Part shown: positions 6,738-16,359 of the stretch, in pieces
Position numbering within the stretch: position 1 is the first letter of the stretch
How the letters are laid out: each line of letters begins with the position of its first letter
Assembly: GCF_000156195.1 (NCBI RefSeq)
Contig: NZ_GG688319.1
Span: 191,054 to 237,630 of the forward strand
Length of the DNA stretch: 46,577 bases
Reading direction: 5' to 3'
From: Bacteroides finegoldii DSM 17565
Lineage (GTDB): Bacteria > Bacteroidota > Bacteroidia > Bacteroidales > Bacteroidaceae
Translations under genes and position numbers: made by a program
The notes under the pieces: model-generated
Seen by the model: the letters and a program-made list of their open reading frames with translations, nothing else
What the model was told of the DNA's origin: nothing
Databases searched by the model: none

Positions 6738-8303
6738 ATGCTGAATACAAGAAAAATATTATATTGGGCGGTTACAGCGGTATGCTGTGGCTTGTTGCCT
6801 TTCGGGTGTGTCAAGGAAGATGCCGCCTCGCTCGGCGAACGGCACGACGTGGCGGTGCGGCTCAACGTGGGGACACGCGCCGTCAGCGAAACCGACGGCA
6901 CGCCTGCCGGTGCAGAGTCTGCCATCCATACGCTTCGTGTCTATGCTTTCATGGGCGGTCGGCCTGCGGGTCATTACTTTACAAACAACGTGACAGACCT
7001 TCCGCACACGTTCTTCATGGATCTCACTTTCTATTCGACTACCACGCAGCAGATGGACTTTTACGTCGTGGCAAACGAAGGGGCCATGCGGACTCAAGGT
7101 TCGGGGGCCCCCGCATCGTTGTCTGAGACAACATCGGAAAACCAGTTGAACGACTTCTGGTTCACTGAATTGCGGGACATAACAACCTACGGCCTGCCGA
7201 TGTTCTGTAAACTGTCGGCAACACTCGACTTCACGAAAGTAAGCGATAAAACCCCGACTGATCCTAATCATGCCGGACATACCCTGATTGAGTCCGACAT
7301 CAAGTTCGAGCTGCAACGCCCCATGGGGAAACTCGGCGTATTTGCCGCCAAGCCGCGAGGTGAGACCGGCGAGTTGCGGATAACGGGACTGACCATGCTG
7401 TCTTCCGGTACGCTTACACGCAACTACCTCATGCCGCAGACCGATGAAACGCTGAAGAACATAACGAGCATCGTCGGAGACTTTGAGTTGAAAGTGGTCG
7501 GGGATGCGGTAACTGCCGAGTTGGCTAACAACATCACCGACGAGCAGCGGAAGGATCCGAAAAACTATACCCCCGTGCTGAACGCACCTTACTATCCGTT
7601 TGAAAACCCGTGGGGCAGCAACACTTGGAACGTCCCGGGCGATGAGAAAGGCAACGTCCTTCAAATTGAATACGAGTACGACGGAGCTGCACGCACCGGG
7701 CTGGTTTACCTGCCCCCGATTGAGAGGAACCACTATTACACGGTATGCTGCCTGATGCACAACGACGGCAAAATAACCGTGGAATACACGGTGGCAGACT
7801 GGGAGGGCGAAACATACCCGATTGAATTTAACTATCCGAGTTACGACAATCCGATCGCACCGTGGGTGGGCTCTTCGCTTCCCGAAGGAGGTAAATATCC
7901 CCAACCGGAAGTTTATTATAATCCGGATAAGACTTCCGCGCTCGGAAGTTACTCGTTCAGCTTCAAGATGACAGCTCCCACCGGACAGAAGTGGACTCCC
8001 ACGCTGCTCGACAATCCCGGAAAATTCGAGGTATCGGTTTACCAGAACGAGACGGAGATTACAGATGCCGACATGTGGGTGGCTTCCCCGGAGGCTTATG
8101 AAATACGGGTCAGGGCATTGTCAGCCGAGAATGTAGGTGAAACCGTAAGTCTGGGTATCAGTTATAGGCCGAGTTGGCTTGGTGATGACGAAACCTCCAT
8201 GCTGCTGATTAACGGGCTGACCGGCAACCTAAAATGGGAAGGCAGCACGCTTGCCGAGACGATTGTGATCCGACAAGTAGAAGTACCTCAAACTCAAAAT
8301 TGA
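6738..8303 (+). CDS. Fimbrillin-like minor subunit lipoprotein
   Basis: 521 residues with lipobox cysteine C24 (LPFGC) and Arg 47 in NVGTRAVS, the same trimming-site pattern as the major fimbrillin. The first 350 residues look like a two-domain fimbrillin fold of the FimC/Mfa3 type (TLRVYAFMGG, then LNDFWFTELRDITTYGLPMF). A C-terminal extension of about 150 residues contains Ig-like strands. I infer an accessory or tip-proximal subunit of the pilus. It overlaps nothing and is followed 6 bases later by the next subunit gene. The exact subfamily is uncertain. Confidence 0.75.
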   Translation: MLNTRKILYWAVTAVCCGLLPFGCVKEDAASLGERHDVAVRLNVGTRAVSETDGTPAGAESAIHTLRVYAFMGGRPAGHYFTNNVTDLPHTFFMDLTFYSTTTQQMDFYVVANEGAMRTQGSGAPASLSETTSENQLNDFWFTELRDITTYGLPMFCKLSATLDFTKVSDKTPTDPNHAGHTLIESDIKFELQRPMGKLGVFAAKPRGETGELRITGLTMLSSGTLTRNYLMPQTDETLKNITSIVGDFELKVVGDAVTAELANNITDEQRKDPKNYTPVLNAPYYPFENPWGSNTWNVPGDEKGNVLQIEYEYDGAARTGLVYLPPIERNHYYTVCCLMHNDGKITVEYTVADWEGETYPIEFNYPSYDNPIAPWVGSSLPEGGKYPQPEVYYNPDKTSALGSYSFSFKMTAPTGQKWTPTLLDNPGKFEVSVYQNETEITDADMWVASPEAYEIRVRALSAENVGETVSLGISYRPSWLGDDETSMLLINGLTGNLKWEGSTLAETIVIRQVEVPQTQN

Positions 8304-8309
8304 TGAGCT

Positions 8310-10670
8310 ATGAAACAGCTATTATATCATATTGTTTTCTGTTGTCTGGCGGCAGTGGGTTTTACCGCCTGCGACAAGTATGACACACTGCATGTTACCG
8401 GGGCGGGAGGAGACGGAAACAGTATCATACTCGACCTCGCCTCCGCATCGCTGCCCGTGAGCCGCGCCACCGTCCAAGCCACAGGTGCGGAAGTGACAGT
8501 CAGCCATCTCGACGTGCTGATTTTTGAGGAGAACGGAAATAAAAAATGGCACGAACGGGTAAGTGGCAGTGCGGGCGGCAGCGGTAAAATCACCTTGGCG
8601 GCCAAGAGAAGCGATTTCGTCCCCAATGAGGCATACTGGGTATATCTGATAGCCAACAGCACGGCGGAGGTAGATGTGTTCGATGCCGAAGACTTCGATT
8701 TGATCCAACTCCGGGGAATGACGCAGGAAGACGAACGTATCCACGTGACCGGACTGGACGTTACCGATGCACCGAAGACATTCCTGATGGACGGCATAGC
8801 CTACCCGAAAGGGGAATCAGAACCTGAAACGGCTGCGGCCGTCGAGCTGAACAACGGAGAAAGGGCTGACGATACGGAGTTGCAGGTGACACTGCGCCGT
8901 GCCGCAGCCAAGATTGTGGTTAAGATAAGCAGCGGCGAGCACGTGAGATTTGATAATAACGGACCGGATGCCACTATCACTACTAATCCGGGATACTACC
9001 TGCGTAACATGCCATACTCCACCTCCGTGTTACTTCCCAACAATATGGATGCGGAAACTGCCAAGCTGAGAACCCCCGATTTATTCGGCGGCAATTATTT
9101 TGATTGGACTCCGGATTTGATTACCGTGACGGCGTATGCCTATGCGCATACGTGGGTAAATGCTTCTACACTGGAGAAGGAGGTGCGTCTCATCGTAAAC
9201 ATTCCGATGTACAATACCCCCCGTGATGCAGCAGGTAAACCTACCGGAAAAGCGCAGGAATACCTGCCGAGCAGCTATTACCAGATTCCGGTCAGCAAGA
9301 GCAAGATGCTGAACCGTAACACCTGCTATGAAGTCACGGTGACGGTTGATGCCCCGGGAGGCAGCGACCCGTCGGAACCGGTTCCTTTGACAGGCATAGT
9401 CTATTCTGTGTACGATTGGGAGAATAAGCAGGTAAATGTCGGTGGCGAGGACGAGCGTCCGGCATATCTTACGCTGAACGAGTACGAGATAGAGATGCAC
9501 AACATGGACGACGATAATACGACGCTGGAGTTTGCCTCTTCATCGGCTGTAACAGCCACTATTGACAGAGTCTATTATATCGACAAGTTCGGACAGGAGA
9601 AGGACTTGGAAATCATCAATGAAAGACAAGAACCGGACGTATGGGGCGAAAATACTGGTAGTAGCTATCAACCTAACTGGAAAAACGAATGTACAATCCG
9701 GATTACGCCGGATAAAAACATCACCGGCAAAATTGATGTCTATGGCACCGTACCCGGAAACAACGCCGTGAGATATATCGAGTTTACAGTTAAAAACGAG
9801 GAAGGCATCAAGCGTCAAGTGAAGGTGGCGCAGTATCCGCTGACCTATATCACGAATGTGGAAGGATATTATTCCTATCGCGATGATTTTGTGAGTACTG
9901 CTTCAGACGGAACCCGTGGTGTCACTACTTGGGAACGGTTGGCAGGAAAGGCAATAAACAAGGGACAACAATATAGTTCTGCACAAGTCCCCTATGACAA
10001 TGATAATGCTTGGATATGCGGGTGTTCTTGGAGCACTTCGAATAATAGGTGGAATTACAGCAAGGACGGCATCGGATTCTTTAGTTCTAAAGTTGTGGAT
10101 TCATATGATAATACTACCGGTTTATCCGATATCGAATATGCACGTTGGAAAGAAACTCGAAGCAGATACCGCCCTTATACATATACTTACAATGAATCAA
10201 CCGCATCTGTTGATCTGAATAATCACCGCATGTACCATGTGACCATTACGGCCACCTCAAGCGAATACACTTTGGGACGCCCCCGTATTACCGACGGCAA
10301 GACTGACCCCGGTGCAGACAATGCCGTATTGGTATCACCGTCATTCATGCTTGCCTCACAGTTGGGAGCTGTAGTTGGGATTTCAAATGAAAATGCTCAG
10401 GATGAACTTGATGCTGTTGCAGATCATTGCAAACAATATGTGGAGGTGGCTCGAGACGGAACGGTATATGATGACTGGCGCTTGCCTACAAGGGAGGAGA
10501 TAAATATCATTTATAAATACCAGAATGCTTCAGATGTGATGGACGAGGTGCTTGCAGGTGACCGATATTGGAGCGCCTCCGGACTTGTAACAAAACCCGG
10601 AGTATCATCCCCCAGTGACCGGGCTATTCGCTGCATACGCGATGCCTACGATAAGAAAACCGGTAAATAG
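8310..10670 (+). CDS. Large fimbrial accessory/tip lipoprotein with C-terminal lectin-fold-like domain
   Basis: 786 residues. Lipobox cysteine C21 (VGFTAC) and Arg 52 in LPVSRATV mark it as a fimbrillin-type precursor. The N-terminal half is fimbrillin-like (VSHLDVLIFEENGNK). The middle carries Ig-like strands. The last 90 residues (DDWRLPTREEINIIY, then DRYWSASG and AIRCIRDA) match the DUF1566/FISUMP-type fold related to C-type lectins, so binding of a ligand at the pilus tip is plausible. A similar C-terminus occurs in the lipoprotein at 21018-21674. It starts 6 bases after the previous stop. The tip role is inference from size, fold and order. Confidence 0.75.
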   Translation: MKQLLYHIVFCCLAAVGFTACDKYDTLHVTGAGGDGNSIILDLASASLPVSRATVQATGAEVTVSHLDVLIFEENGNKKWHERVSGSAGGSGKITLAAKRSDFVPNEAYWVYLIANSTAEVDVFDAEDFDLIQLRGMTQEDERIHVTGLDVTDAPKTFLMDGIAYPKGESEPETAAAVELNNGERADDTELQVTLRRAAAKIVVKISSGEHVRFDNNGPDATITTNPGYYLRNMPYSTSVLLPNNMDAETAKLRTPDLFGGNYFDWTPDLITVTAYAYAHTWVNASTLEKEVRLIVNIPMYNTPRDAAGKPTGKAQEYLPSSYYQIPVSKSKMLNRNTCYEVTVTVDAPGGSDPSEPVPLTGIVYSVYDWENKQVNVGGEDERPAYLTLNEYEIEMHNMDDDNTTLEFASSSAVTATIDRVYYIDKFGQEKDLEIINERQEPDVWGENTGSSYQPNWKNECTIRITPDKNITGKIDVYGTVPGNNAVRYIEFTVKNEEGIKRQVKVAQYPLTYITNVEGYYSYRDDFVSTASDGTRGVTTWERLAGKAINKGQQYSSAQVPYDNDNAWICGCSWSTSNNRWNYSKDGIGFFSSKVVDSYDNTTGLSDIEYARWKETRSRYRPYTYTYNESTASVDLNNHRMYHVTITATSSEYTLGRPRITDGKTDPGADNAVLVSPSFMLASQLGAVVGISNENAQDELDAVADHCKQYVEVARDGTVYDDWRLPTREEINIIYKYQNASDVMDEVLAGDRYWSASGLVTKPGVSSPSDRAIRCIRDAYDKKTGK

Positions 10671-10684
10671 AAAGGAGGACTTAT

Positions 10685-13600
10685 ATGGATAAGAATATGA
10701 TACAAAGATGGATACATGCGATCATGACTTTGGCCGCCATAGCGGTACTGTCGGTCTCCTGCCGGGAGGACGAGTGGTTCGACCCGTCACCCGCAGCCCG
10801 CGAAGGCTATGTGGCGCTCCAGTTCAGCGCAGATGTTCCGGCCATGGAGAAGGTGGCCACCCGTGCGGTGGACCCCGATGGTGGCGGCGTGCAGGACATG
10901 ACGCTGTTCTGTTTCGACAGTTACGGACTCTTTATTACGACCGTAACGGCAGAGGTCATTTCTACGGATGTTAGCAATGGTACGTTTCAGGCCCAAGTGC
11001 CCGAGAGCACCCGGACCGTGCATTTCCTCGCCAATCAGGTGATGACGGATTTCGAGCAGGACCAGTTCCGCAGCAAGTCGGAAGCGGAAGTGATGGCATT
11101 GCTCGAAGGCTCGTCCGGACGCATGATCTACTGGGCGCGTTTCGCCTGTGACAATTCCACCGATGAGTTGAAGAAACAGACCATCGCCCAACAGATGAGC
11201 GGTAAAGGGAACAGCATAACAATGCTCCGCAACCATGCCAAGGTATCTGTCAATGCCCCTGAAGACAATGGCTATTTTACAGTGAAAGGCTTTGCGGTCT
11301 ATAATACGAATGCGTTCGGTACGGTAGCTCCGTACCATCCTGAAAAAGGATTCAATTTCACCGAAACCGACTGGCTGAACGATGATTTCGTCACGATTCC
11401 TGCCAATGATGCCAAGTTGAGCGACGTGACGGACGTGACCACGAATATGGGACAGTATATTTTCGAGAGTGAGAACAGCGCAGACGATCCGGTCAGCATC
11501 GTCTTGTATGGACGCAATGCGGGAAATACGGAAGACCGCTATTACCGCGTGATGCTGGTGGATGAGGAAGGAGACCAGATACTCATCAGGCGGAACCATG
11601 ATTACCAGTTGAATATTACGGGTAGACTCTCTTTCGGGCAGATTACTTTTGCCGAAGCGTTGGAGGCGGCTGCCACGAACAACGTGTGGATCTCCATTTC
11701 CGATCGCGTGAACGAGGTGGAGGACAGCGAATATATCCTCACGGTCGAACAGACCGACTACGTGCTTGGCTCGGAGCTTGCCGGCAGTGCATATACGCTT
11801 TCATATACCGTCAAAGGCAAAGACGGAAAAATAATAACAGAAGCTGACAAGGCGGATGTGACATGGATAGACAACCTCGTGGCTCAGCAGGGAATTGCAA
11901 ATACTTTTAAAATTGGCGACGATGGCGTAGGCAGAGGCACGATTATTATTAATCTGCTTTCAATGGGTGCCAACGAAAAACTGGAAGGTACCCTGCTCGT
12001 GAAGCACGGACGGTTGCAGCGTAAGATAAAGGTCATCCTGGTGAAGGAACAGTCGTTCGCCCCCTCGTGGGTGGGCACACAAATTTATGGCGGAATAGAT
12101 CAGTCAGACCCGACTAAGGACCGCTCACACGTGACGGTGATGTTTACCGTCCCCGAGACCGCCCCGGCGGAACTCTTCCCGCTGAAGGTTTACATATCCG
12201 TCGGCGGGCTTGACATCCGTCCGGAATCGGGCATGGCTCTTACCGTGGTCCGTGATGGCGAGAAAGACTGGTACAGCAGCGGAGACATCACTCCGGAACC
12301 GGACTACAAGTATCTCTACATCGTAGAACATCCCGGGGTACAGCGTGTTTATTTCCATAATATTCTGTCTCAAAATGAGGGCTATCAGGGTCAACTCTAT
12401 ATCGAGGCGGAACACTTCGAAACCATGACACGGGCATTCACCTACTTGGGAACCCGGAAATCTATTACGGTGGAAGGGCTGAAAGCCTACAATGCTCAGG
12501 GCGGTGGTATCGAGGGTTACCCCGATGATGAATTGATTCTTTACCGTCTGGTGCCGCAGAAAAGACATGCCAACATACAGTTTGATTTGCAGTTACGGGA
12601 AAAAACAGGTGATGATTTGGAAGATCACCAAAAAGGAGATCCATTCAATGCAGGAGAAAAGGATGAGTTCCTGCTCTATTCGCGGTATCTGGATTATTAT
12701 GAAGATAATGAAACAGGCCAGGCCGGTGTAGATGCGTTCGACTGTACATTCTATCCCGAAGCATCGCAATCGTGGTGGCAAACCAACAACCCCAGCGGAG
12801 GACGCATGCTGATGTTCAAGCCGAGACAGGAAATAATTGATAACCCTCCTCAGGGTACGGGAAAGTATTCAATCCATATGAAATCCAACCGACCCAAGAG
12901 CGCAGAGGTCATACGCATAGCTTCTAACATAAATGGAACCAATGCGGTGTTACCAGAAGATAATAATGGCGTTAATAATGAATATGGTGGCAATTCCTAC
13001 CGCAGTGTCACCTTCGAGCTGGCAAATTACAACCCGTTCCGCTTCGGGGCAAGGCTGAAATATGACAATGGAAGTGAGCAAGGAAAAGAACCGGACCGTG
13101 TGACGAATCCGAATGCGGATGTCCCCGAACTTCTCACGCCGTTGAAATGGACCTACGAACCCGGTAAACCGGTGGACATCGCCATCGACATAACCAGTTT
13201 CGCCGGTTCGGACGACAAGTCCGTGGACCCGTTCGGCGAGGAGTTCGAAATCTATATCGACGCCCCCATGCTGAAATTGGGTGACAATTCCGATCTCAAA
13301 GCGAGCAAACTCTACGAGGCAAGTCCGGGACGCTTTGTCTATAAGGTGGATGCCGACCGCGAGACGGAACGGAGTTATTTCCCGGGTTCGAATGTCGTCA
13401 ATAAGGACAATACCCCTAATGCAAACGTGAACCAGACTGGAGAGCGCAAGACTTTGCACTTCACCACGAAGAGCATCGTGAGCGCGGGCGACATCGTCAT
13501 CTCTTCCAACGAGGAAAAGGTCGTGTTCTACTCCAAGACCTTCCGCGTGACGAACAAGTCGATGGGCGGGAACATCTACTACGAAGATGAATCCGGCAGC

Positions 13601-13852
13601 CTGCAACCGATCCCTTCCAGTGCGTTTGTCGCGTTCGAGCGTGTCAGCAACAGCAGCCGTATCGGTGCCGTCACCGTGACTGCCGATGGTCGGTACGAAC
13701 TGCGTCTGCGCAAGGAGTACACCTTCGACTGGTACACCAATCCGGTACAGTTCCATTACGAACTGAACGGCAAGGTTTACCTTTGCACATACGAAAGTTT
13801 GTCTGAGTTGTTTAAAAGTCAGGATGACGTGATACTCACATTGGGGAACTGA
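10685..13852 (+). CDS. Very large fimbrial tip-type lipoprotein (DUF4906-like)
   Basis: 1055 residues, the largest protein of the locus. An unusually good Shine-Dalgarno sequence (AAAGGAGGA, 10670-10678) sets the start at 10685. Lipobox cysteine C26 (VLSVSC) and Arg 60 in KVATRAVDP again match fimbrillin processing. The N-terminal part (MTLFCFDSYG, TVHFLANQ) resembles DUF4906 fimbrial proteins. The rest is a long series of beta-sandwich-like segments. Its size and last place among the subunits suggest a tip adhesin. A terminator at 13874 closes this part of the operon. Confidence 0.75.
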   Translation: MDKNMIQRWIHAIMTLAAIAVLSVSCREDEWFDPSPAAREGYVALQFSADVPAMEKVATRAVDPDGGGVQDMTLFCFDSYGLFITTVTAEVISTDVSNGTFQAQVPESTRTVHFLANQVMTDFEQDQFRSKSEAEVMALLEGSSGRMIYWARFACDNSTDELKKQTIAQQMSGKGNSITMLRNHAKVSVNAPEDNGYFTVKGFAVYNTNAFGTVAPYHPEKGFNFTETDWLNDDFVTIPANDAKLSDVTDVTTNMGQYIFESENSADDPVSIVLYGRNAGNTEDRYYRVMLVDEEGDQILIRRNHDYQLNITGRLSFGQITFAEALEAAATNNVWISISDRVNEVEDSEYILTVEQTDYVLGSELAGSAYTLSYTVKGKDGKIITEADKADVTWIDNLVAQQGIANTFKIGDDGVGRGTIIINLLSMGANEKLEGTLLVKHGRLQRKIKVILVKEQSFAPSWVGTQIYGGIDQSDPTKDRSHVTVMFTVPETAPAELFPLKVYISVGGLDIRPESGMALTVVRDGEKDWYSSGDITPEPDYKYLYIVEHPGVQRVYFHNILSQNEGYQGQLYIEAEHFETMTRAFTYLGTRKSITVEGLKAYNAQGGGIEGYPDDELILYRLVPQKRHANIQFDLQLREKTGDDLEDHQKGDPFNAGEKDEFLLYSRYLDYYEDNETGQAGVDAFDCTFYPEASQSWWQTNNPSGGRMLMFKPRQEIIDNPPQGTGKYSIHMKSNRPKSAEVIRIASNINGTNAVLPEDNNGVNNEYGGNSYRSVTFELANYNPFRFGARLKYDNGSEQGKEPDRVTNPNADVPELLTPLKWTYEPGKPVDIAIDITSFAGSDDKSVDPFGEEFEIYIDAPMLKLGDNSDLKASKLYEASPGRFVYKVDADRETERSYFPGSNVVNKDNTPNANVNQTGERKTLHFTTKSIVSAGDIVISSNEEKVVFYSKTFRVTNKSMGGNIYYEDESGSLQPIPSSAFVAFERVSNSSRIGAVTVTADGRYELRLRKEYTFDWYTNPVQFHYELNGKVYLCTYESLSELFKSQDDVILTLGN

Positions 13853-13873
13853 CAGGTTGAATAATACAAACGG

Positions 13874-13905
13874 AAACTCCGGCCGCTTCCACGTCCGGAG
13901 TTTTT
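13874..13905 (+). terminator. Terminator after the fimbrial subunit genes
   Basis: AAACTCCGG (13874-13882) pairs with CCGGAGTTT (13895-13903), followed by more T residues. It lies 22 bases after the stop at 13852. Confidence 0.7.
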
Positions 13906-13923
13906 CATAACACGATACGAAAC

Positions 13924-14820
13924 ATGAAAATTTTGAACATTACCTTTTTCGCGTGTCTCTTCTGTGCAGGAATCGTATCCTGCGCGTATGCCCAAAAGCA
14001 ACAGGAGAAGACAAGGGAATTTCGTTTGCCCGACATGCCCGTTACGCTGACGGCACCCGGCGACCGTGCCGCCTACCTTTCCCTTCACTACTGGGACCAC
14101 TTCGACTTTGCCGATACGTCACTCATATCCCGCCCCGAAATCACCGAGCAGGCGTTTGTGGACTTCATCAGCATACTGCCCCATACTCCCAAGGCGCAGG
14201 AAGCGGTCGATACCCTTTTCCGCCGCGCCCTGGCCGACAGGGAAATGCTCTATCATTTCATCTCGCTGGGCGACAAGTACCTGTACGAACCCAATTCTCC
14301 CATGCACGACGAGGAACTGCATATCCTCTTTCTGCGTGCCTTGGTCAATCATCCCGGACTGGAAGAGACGGACAGGATACGTCCCCGCCACCTGTTGGAA
14401 ATGGCGTTGAAAAACCGCCCGGGAGACGTGGCAACTGATTTCACCGTTGTTTGCCGCGACGGCAGAAGCAGAAGGCTTTCCGACATAAAGGCCGGTTACG
14501 TGCTCGTCTATTTCAACGACCCCGATTGCGAGGACTGCCGCCGGGTGAAGGAATTGCTCACCCTGTCCCCGGTTGTGAACGACCTGTTGGAGTCCGGCCG
14601 TCTGAAACTCCTCTCCGTGTGTGTGGAGGGCAAGACCCCCGCGTGGGAAAAGGCGGAATTTCCCGCCGGTTGGATAGATGGTTATGATGCCGATCAGCGG
14701 CTTACCCGCGAACAGGTGTACGACCTCAAGGCGATGCCCACCCTTTACCTGCTCGATGCGGAAAAACGGGTGATACTCAAGGACGCTTCGTTCGAGCAGG
14801 TGGAAGAACGGTTGTCCTGA
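13924..14820 (+). CDS. Thioredoxin-like lipoprotein (DUF5106 plus thioredoxin fold)
   Basis: 298 residues. The signal peptide ends at lipobox cysteine C20 (GIVSC). Residues 40-165 form a helical DUF5106-like domain. Residues 168-298 form a thioredoxin fold with active-site CEDC (202-205) and the cis-proline loop AMPTLYLLD. By family it would be a periplasm-facing membrane-anchored thiol-disulfide protein, possibly servicing cysteine pairs of exported proteins; here the CTNC and CATC pairs of the first two fimbrial genes are possible clients (inference). It sits after the fimbrial terminator, with about 20 bases between that hairpin and its start, so it may have its own promoter or depend on read-through. 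Confidence 0.8.
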   Translation: MKILNITFFACLFCAGIVSCAYAQKQQEKTREFRLPDMPVTLTAPGDRAAYLSLHYWDHFDFADTSLISRPEITEQAFVDFISILPHTPKAQEAVDTLFRRALADREMLYHFISLGDKYLYEPNSPMHDEELHILFLRALVNHPGLEETDRIRPRHLLEMALKNRPGDVATDFTVVCRDGRSRRLSDIKAGYVLVYFNDPDCEDCRRVKELLTLSPVVNDLLESGRLKLLSVCVEGKTPAWEKAEFPAGWIDGYDADQRLTREQVYDLKAMPTLYLLDAEKRVILKDASFEQVEERLS

Positions 14821-14840
14821 AAGATGCCTCATGAAAGCCT

Positions 14841-16123
14841 ATGAAGACATCCGGAAAAGACAGTAAGGAGAGCAACCGTTTCAGGGGCATCAGGCCGGAG
14901 ACGGAGGAGAAATACCGCCGAGCGATCGAGATGTACGCTTCCACGGAGCTTTCCGGCTGTGAGATATGCCGTATCTGCGAAGTGACAGAATCGGGTTTCC
15001 GGTGTTACCTGACCAAGTACCACCGTGAACTCGTGCTGGCCCGTTACGCTATACTGTGCAGCAAAGAAGAGGCCGGGCAGATTAAGTTGGGACAGCTCCG
15101 GGGACAGTTGCCCGCTACCCGTGTCAAATACAAGGATACCATCGAGGCGTGCGGGAGCATGGAGCATATCGGATTGCACGTAAATTCGGGTTGGAAGGCA
15201 CGAATCTGGGCAGGCAGCTGCGTACGCACTATCCCGAGATAATCGAATGGCGCGAGAAGGTGCGCGATTGGCTGGGTATCGGTGACGGGCTGCCGCGCGG
15301 CACGCGCCGCTCCTGCAAGGAATAGTATGCTGAGGCCGTCAGGCTCTTGCAGGGTAACTCGTATGTCACGGTGCCGGAGGTTGCCGACTCCTGCGGGCTT
15401 TCCTATACCGGACTGGAACAGCACCTGTTGTTCTACCACAAGGATCTGGTGAAGCGGCGCATCAGGATACGCAAGAAGGCTCTCCGACGGCAGCGGAAAG
15501 GGGAAATCACCGGTCGGGGTACCGTGCACGCCCCCTCTCCGGAGTTGGTGGAGAAGTATGCCGAAGCGGTGCATCTGTATGCCACGACACCCATGTCGGC
15601 CGCACGGATAGCCGGGAAGACGGGAGTGTCGAAGAAGGGATTCTACGAGCACCTGCAAAGGTGGCATCTGGACCTGGTATGCAGGCGGAAGAATATCCCC
15701 TACGAGGAAGGGCGGCTAGTGGACTGGTCTAAAGTCCGGAAATACAACCCCGCGACAAAGGCCAAATATGCCGAAGCCATCCGCCGGCTGAAAGAAAGCG
15801 GGCTGCCGACGGCACAGGTCGCCGCCGAGTTCGGGCTGCAACCCGAAGCGTTCCGCAGCTACCTGAAGGAACACGAGCCGGAACTGTATGCCCGGAAGGG
15901 AATGGTCAGGACGGATACGGGCGGCGCGGTGTCCCGCCGCAGCATGGAGAAATACAGCGAGGCCATGCACCTGTACGGCACGACAACCGAAAGCGTGAAG
16001 TCGTTGGCCAGGCGGTTCGGGTTCAACGACTGCTCGTTCGGGCAGTTCATCAGAAGGAACTTCCCCGAACTGGTCGAAAAGCACAACGAAATCGTCCGGA
16101 AAAAAGGGAAACAAAATAAATAA
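14841..16123 (+). pseudogene. Broken gene for a protein of six tandem HTH-like repeats
   Basis: Reading frames join into one protein of about 427 residues made of six repeats of 55-70 residues. Each has the pattern KYxEAxxLYxxT, a helix-turn-helix-like segment, then GFxxxLxxxHxELV. Two lesions break it. A single-base deletion lies near 15176, where one added G would restore LARKFGLEG. An in-frame TAG lies at 15323-15325, where the other repeats have Lys before YAEA, so AAG became TAG. Intact pieces are 14841-15242 and about 15347-16123. The repeats resemble DNA-binding resolvase or transposase-type HTH units, but I know no named family. It follows the thioredoxin-like gene by 20 bases. Sequencing error, pseudogene or recoding are all possible. 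Confidence 0.6.
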
Positions 16124-16147
16124 CCGGCTTCCGTATGCCGCTCCCTC

Positions 16148-16359
16148 GTCAATCATCGGGTTGATACAGGCATTCATCACGCTTTTCCTGTCTTTCAATC
16201 CCGAATGCTGCATAATGTCGGATAGCGACTTTGGCTCAACGCAGAACTCCAAGATTTGCTCCCTCCGTAATTCCTGCTTATTGGACTTTCTTGTCGGGTT
16301 TTCTTGTGGGGTTCCGTGCCCAACTGCAGGGTCAGCACCACATAGTCCGGTCGTGTTTC
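16148..16359 (-). pseudogene. Remnant 3' end of a second AlbA_2-type gene
   Basis: This stretch repeats, at roughly 85% identity by eye, the 3' part of the neighbouring gene (16448-16709), including the QLGTEPHKK junction and the C-terminal FCVEPKSLSDIMQ module. It breaks off at 16359, right at the stop codon of that gene. It holds only two 13-bp repeat units against six in the intact gene, which puts the C-terminal module out of frame. It has no start and is presumably not expressed. It is either a paralogue's tail or a donor for recombination. Confidence 0.6.
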
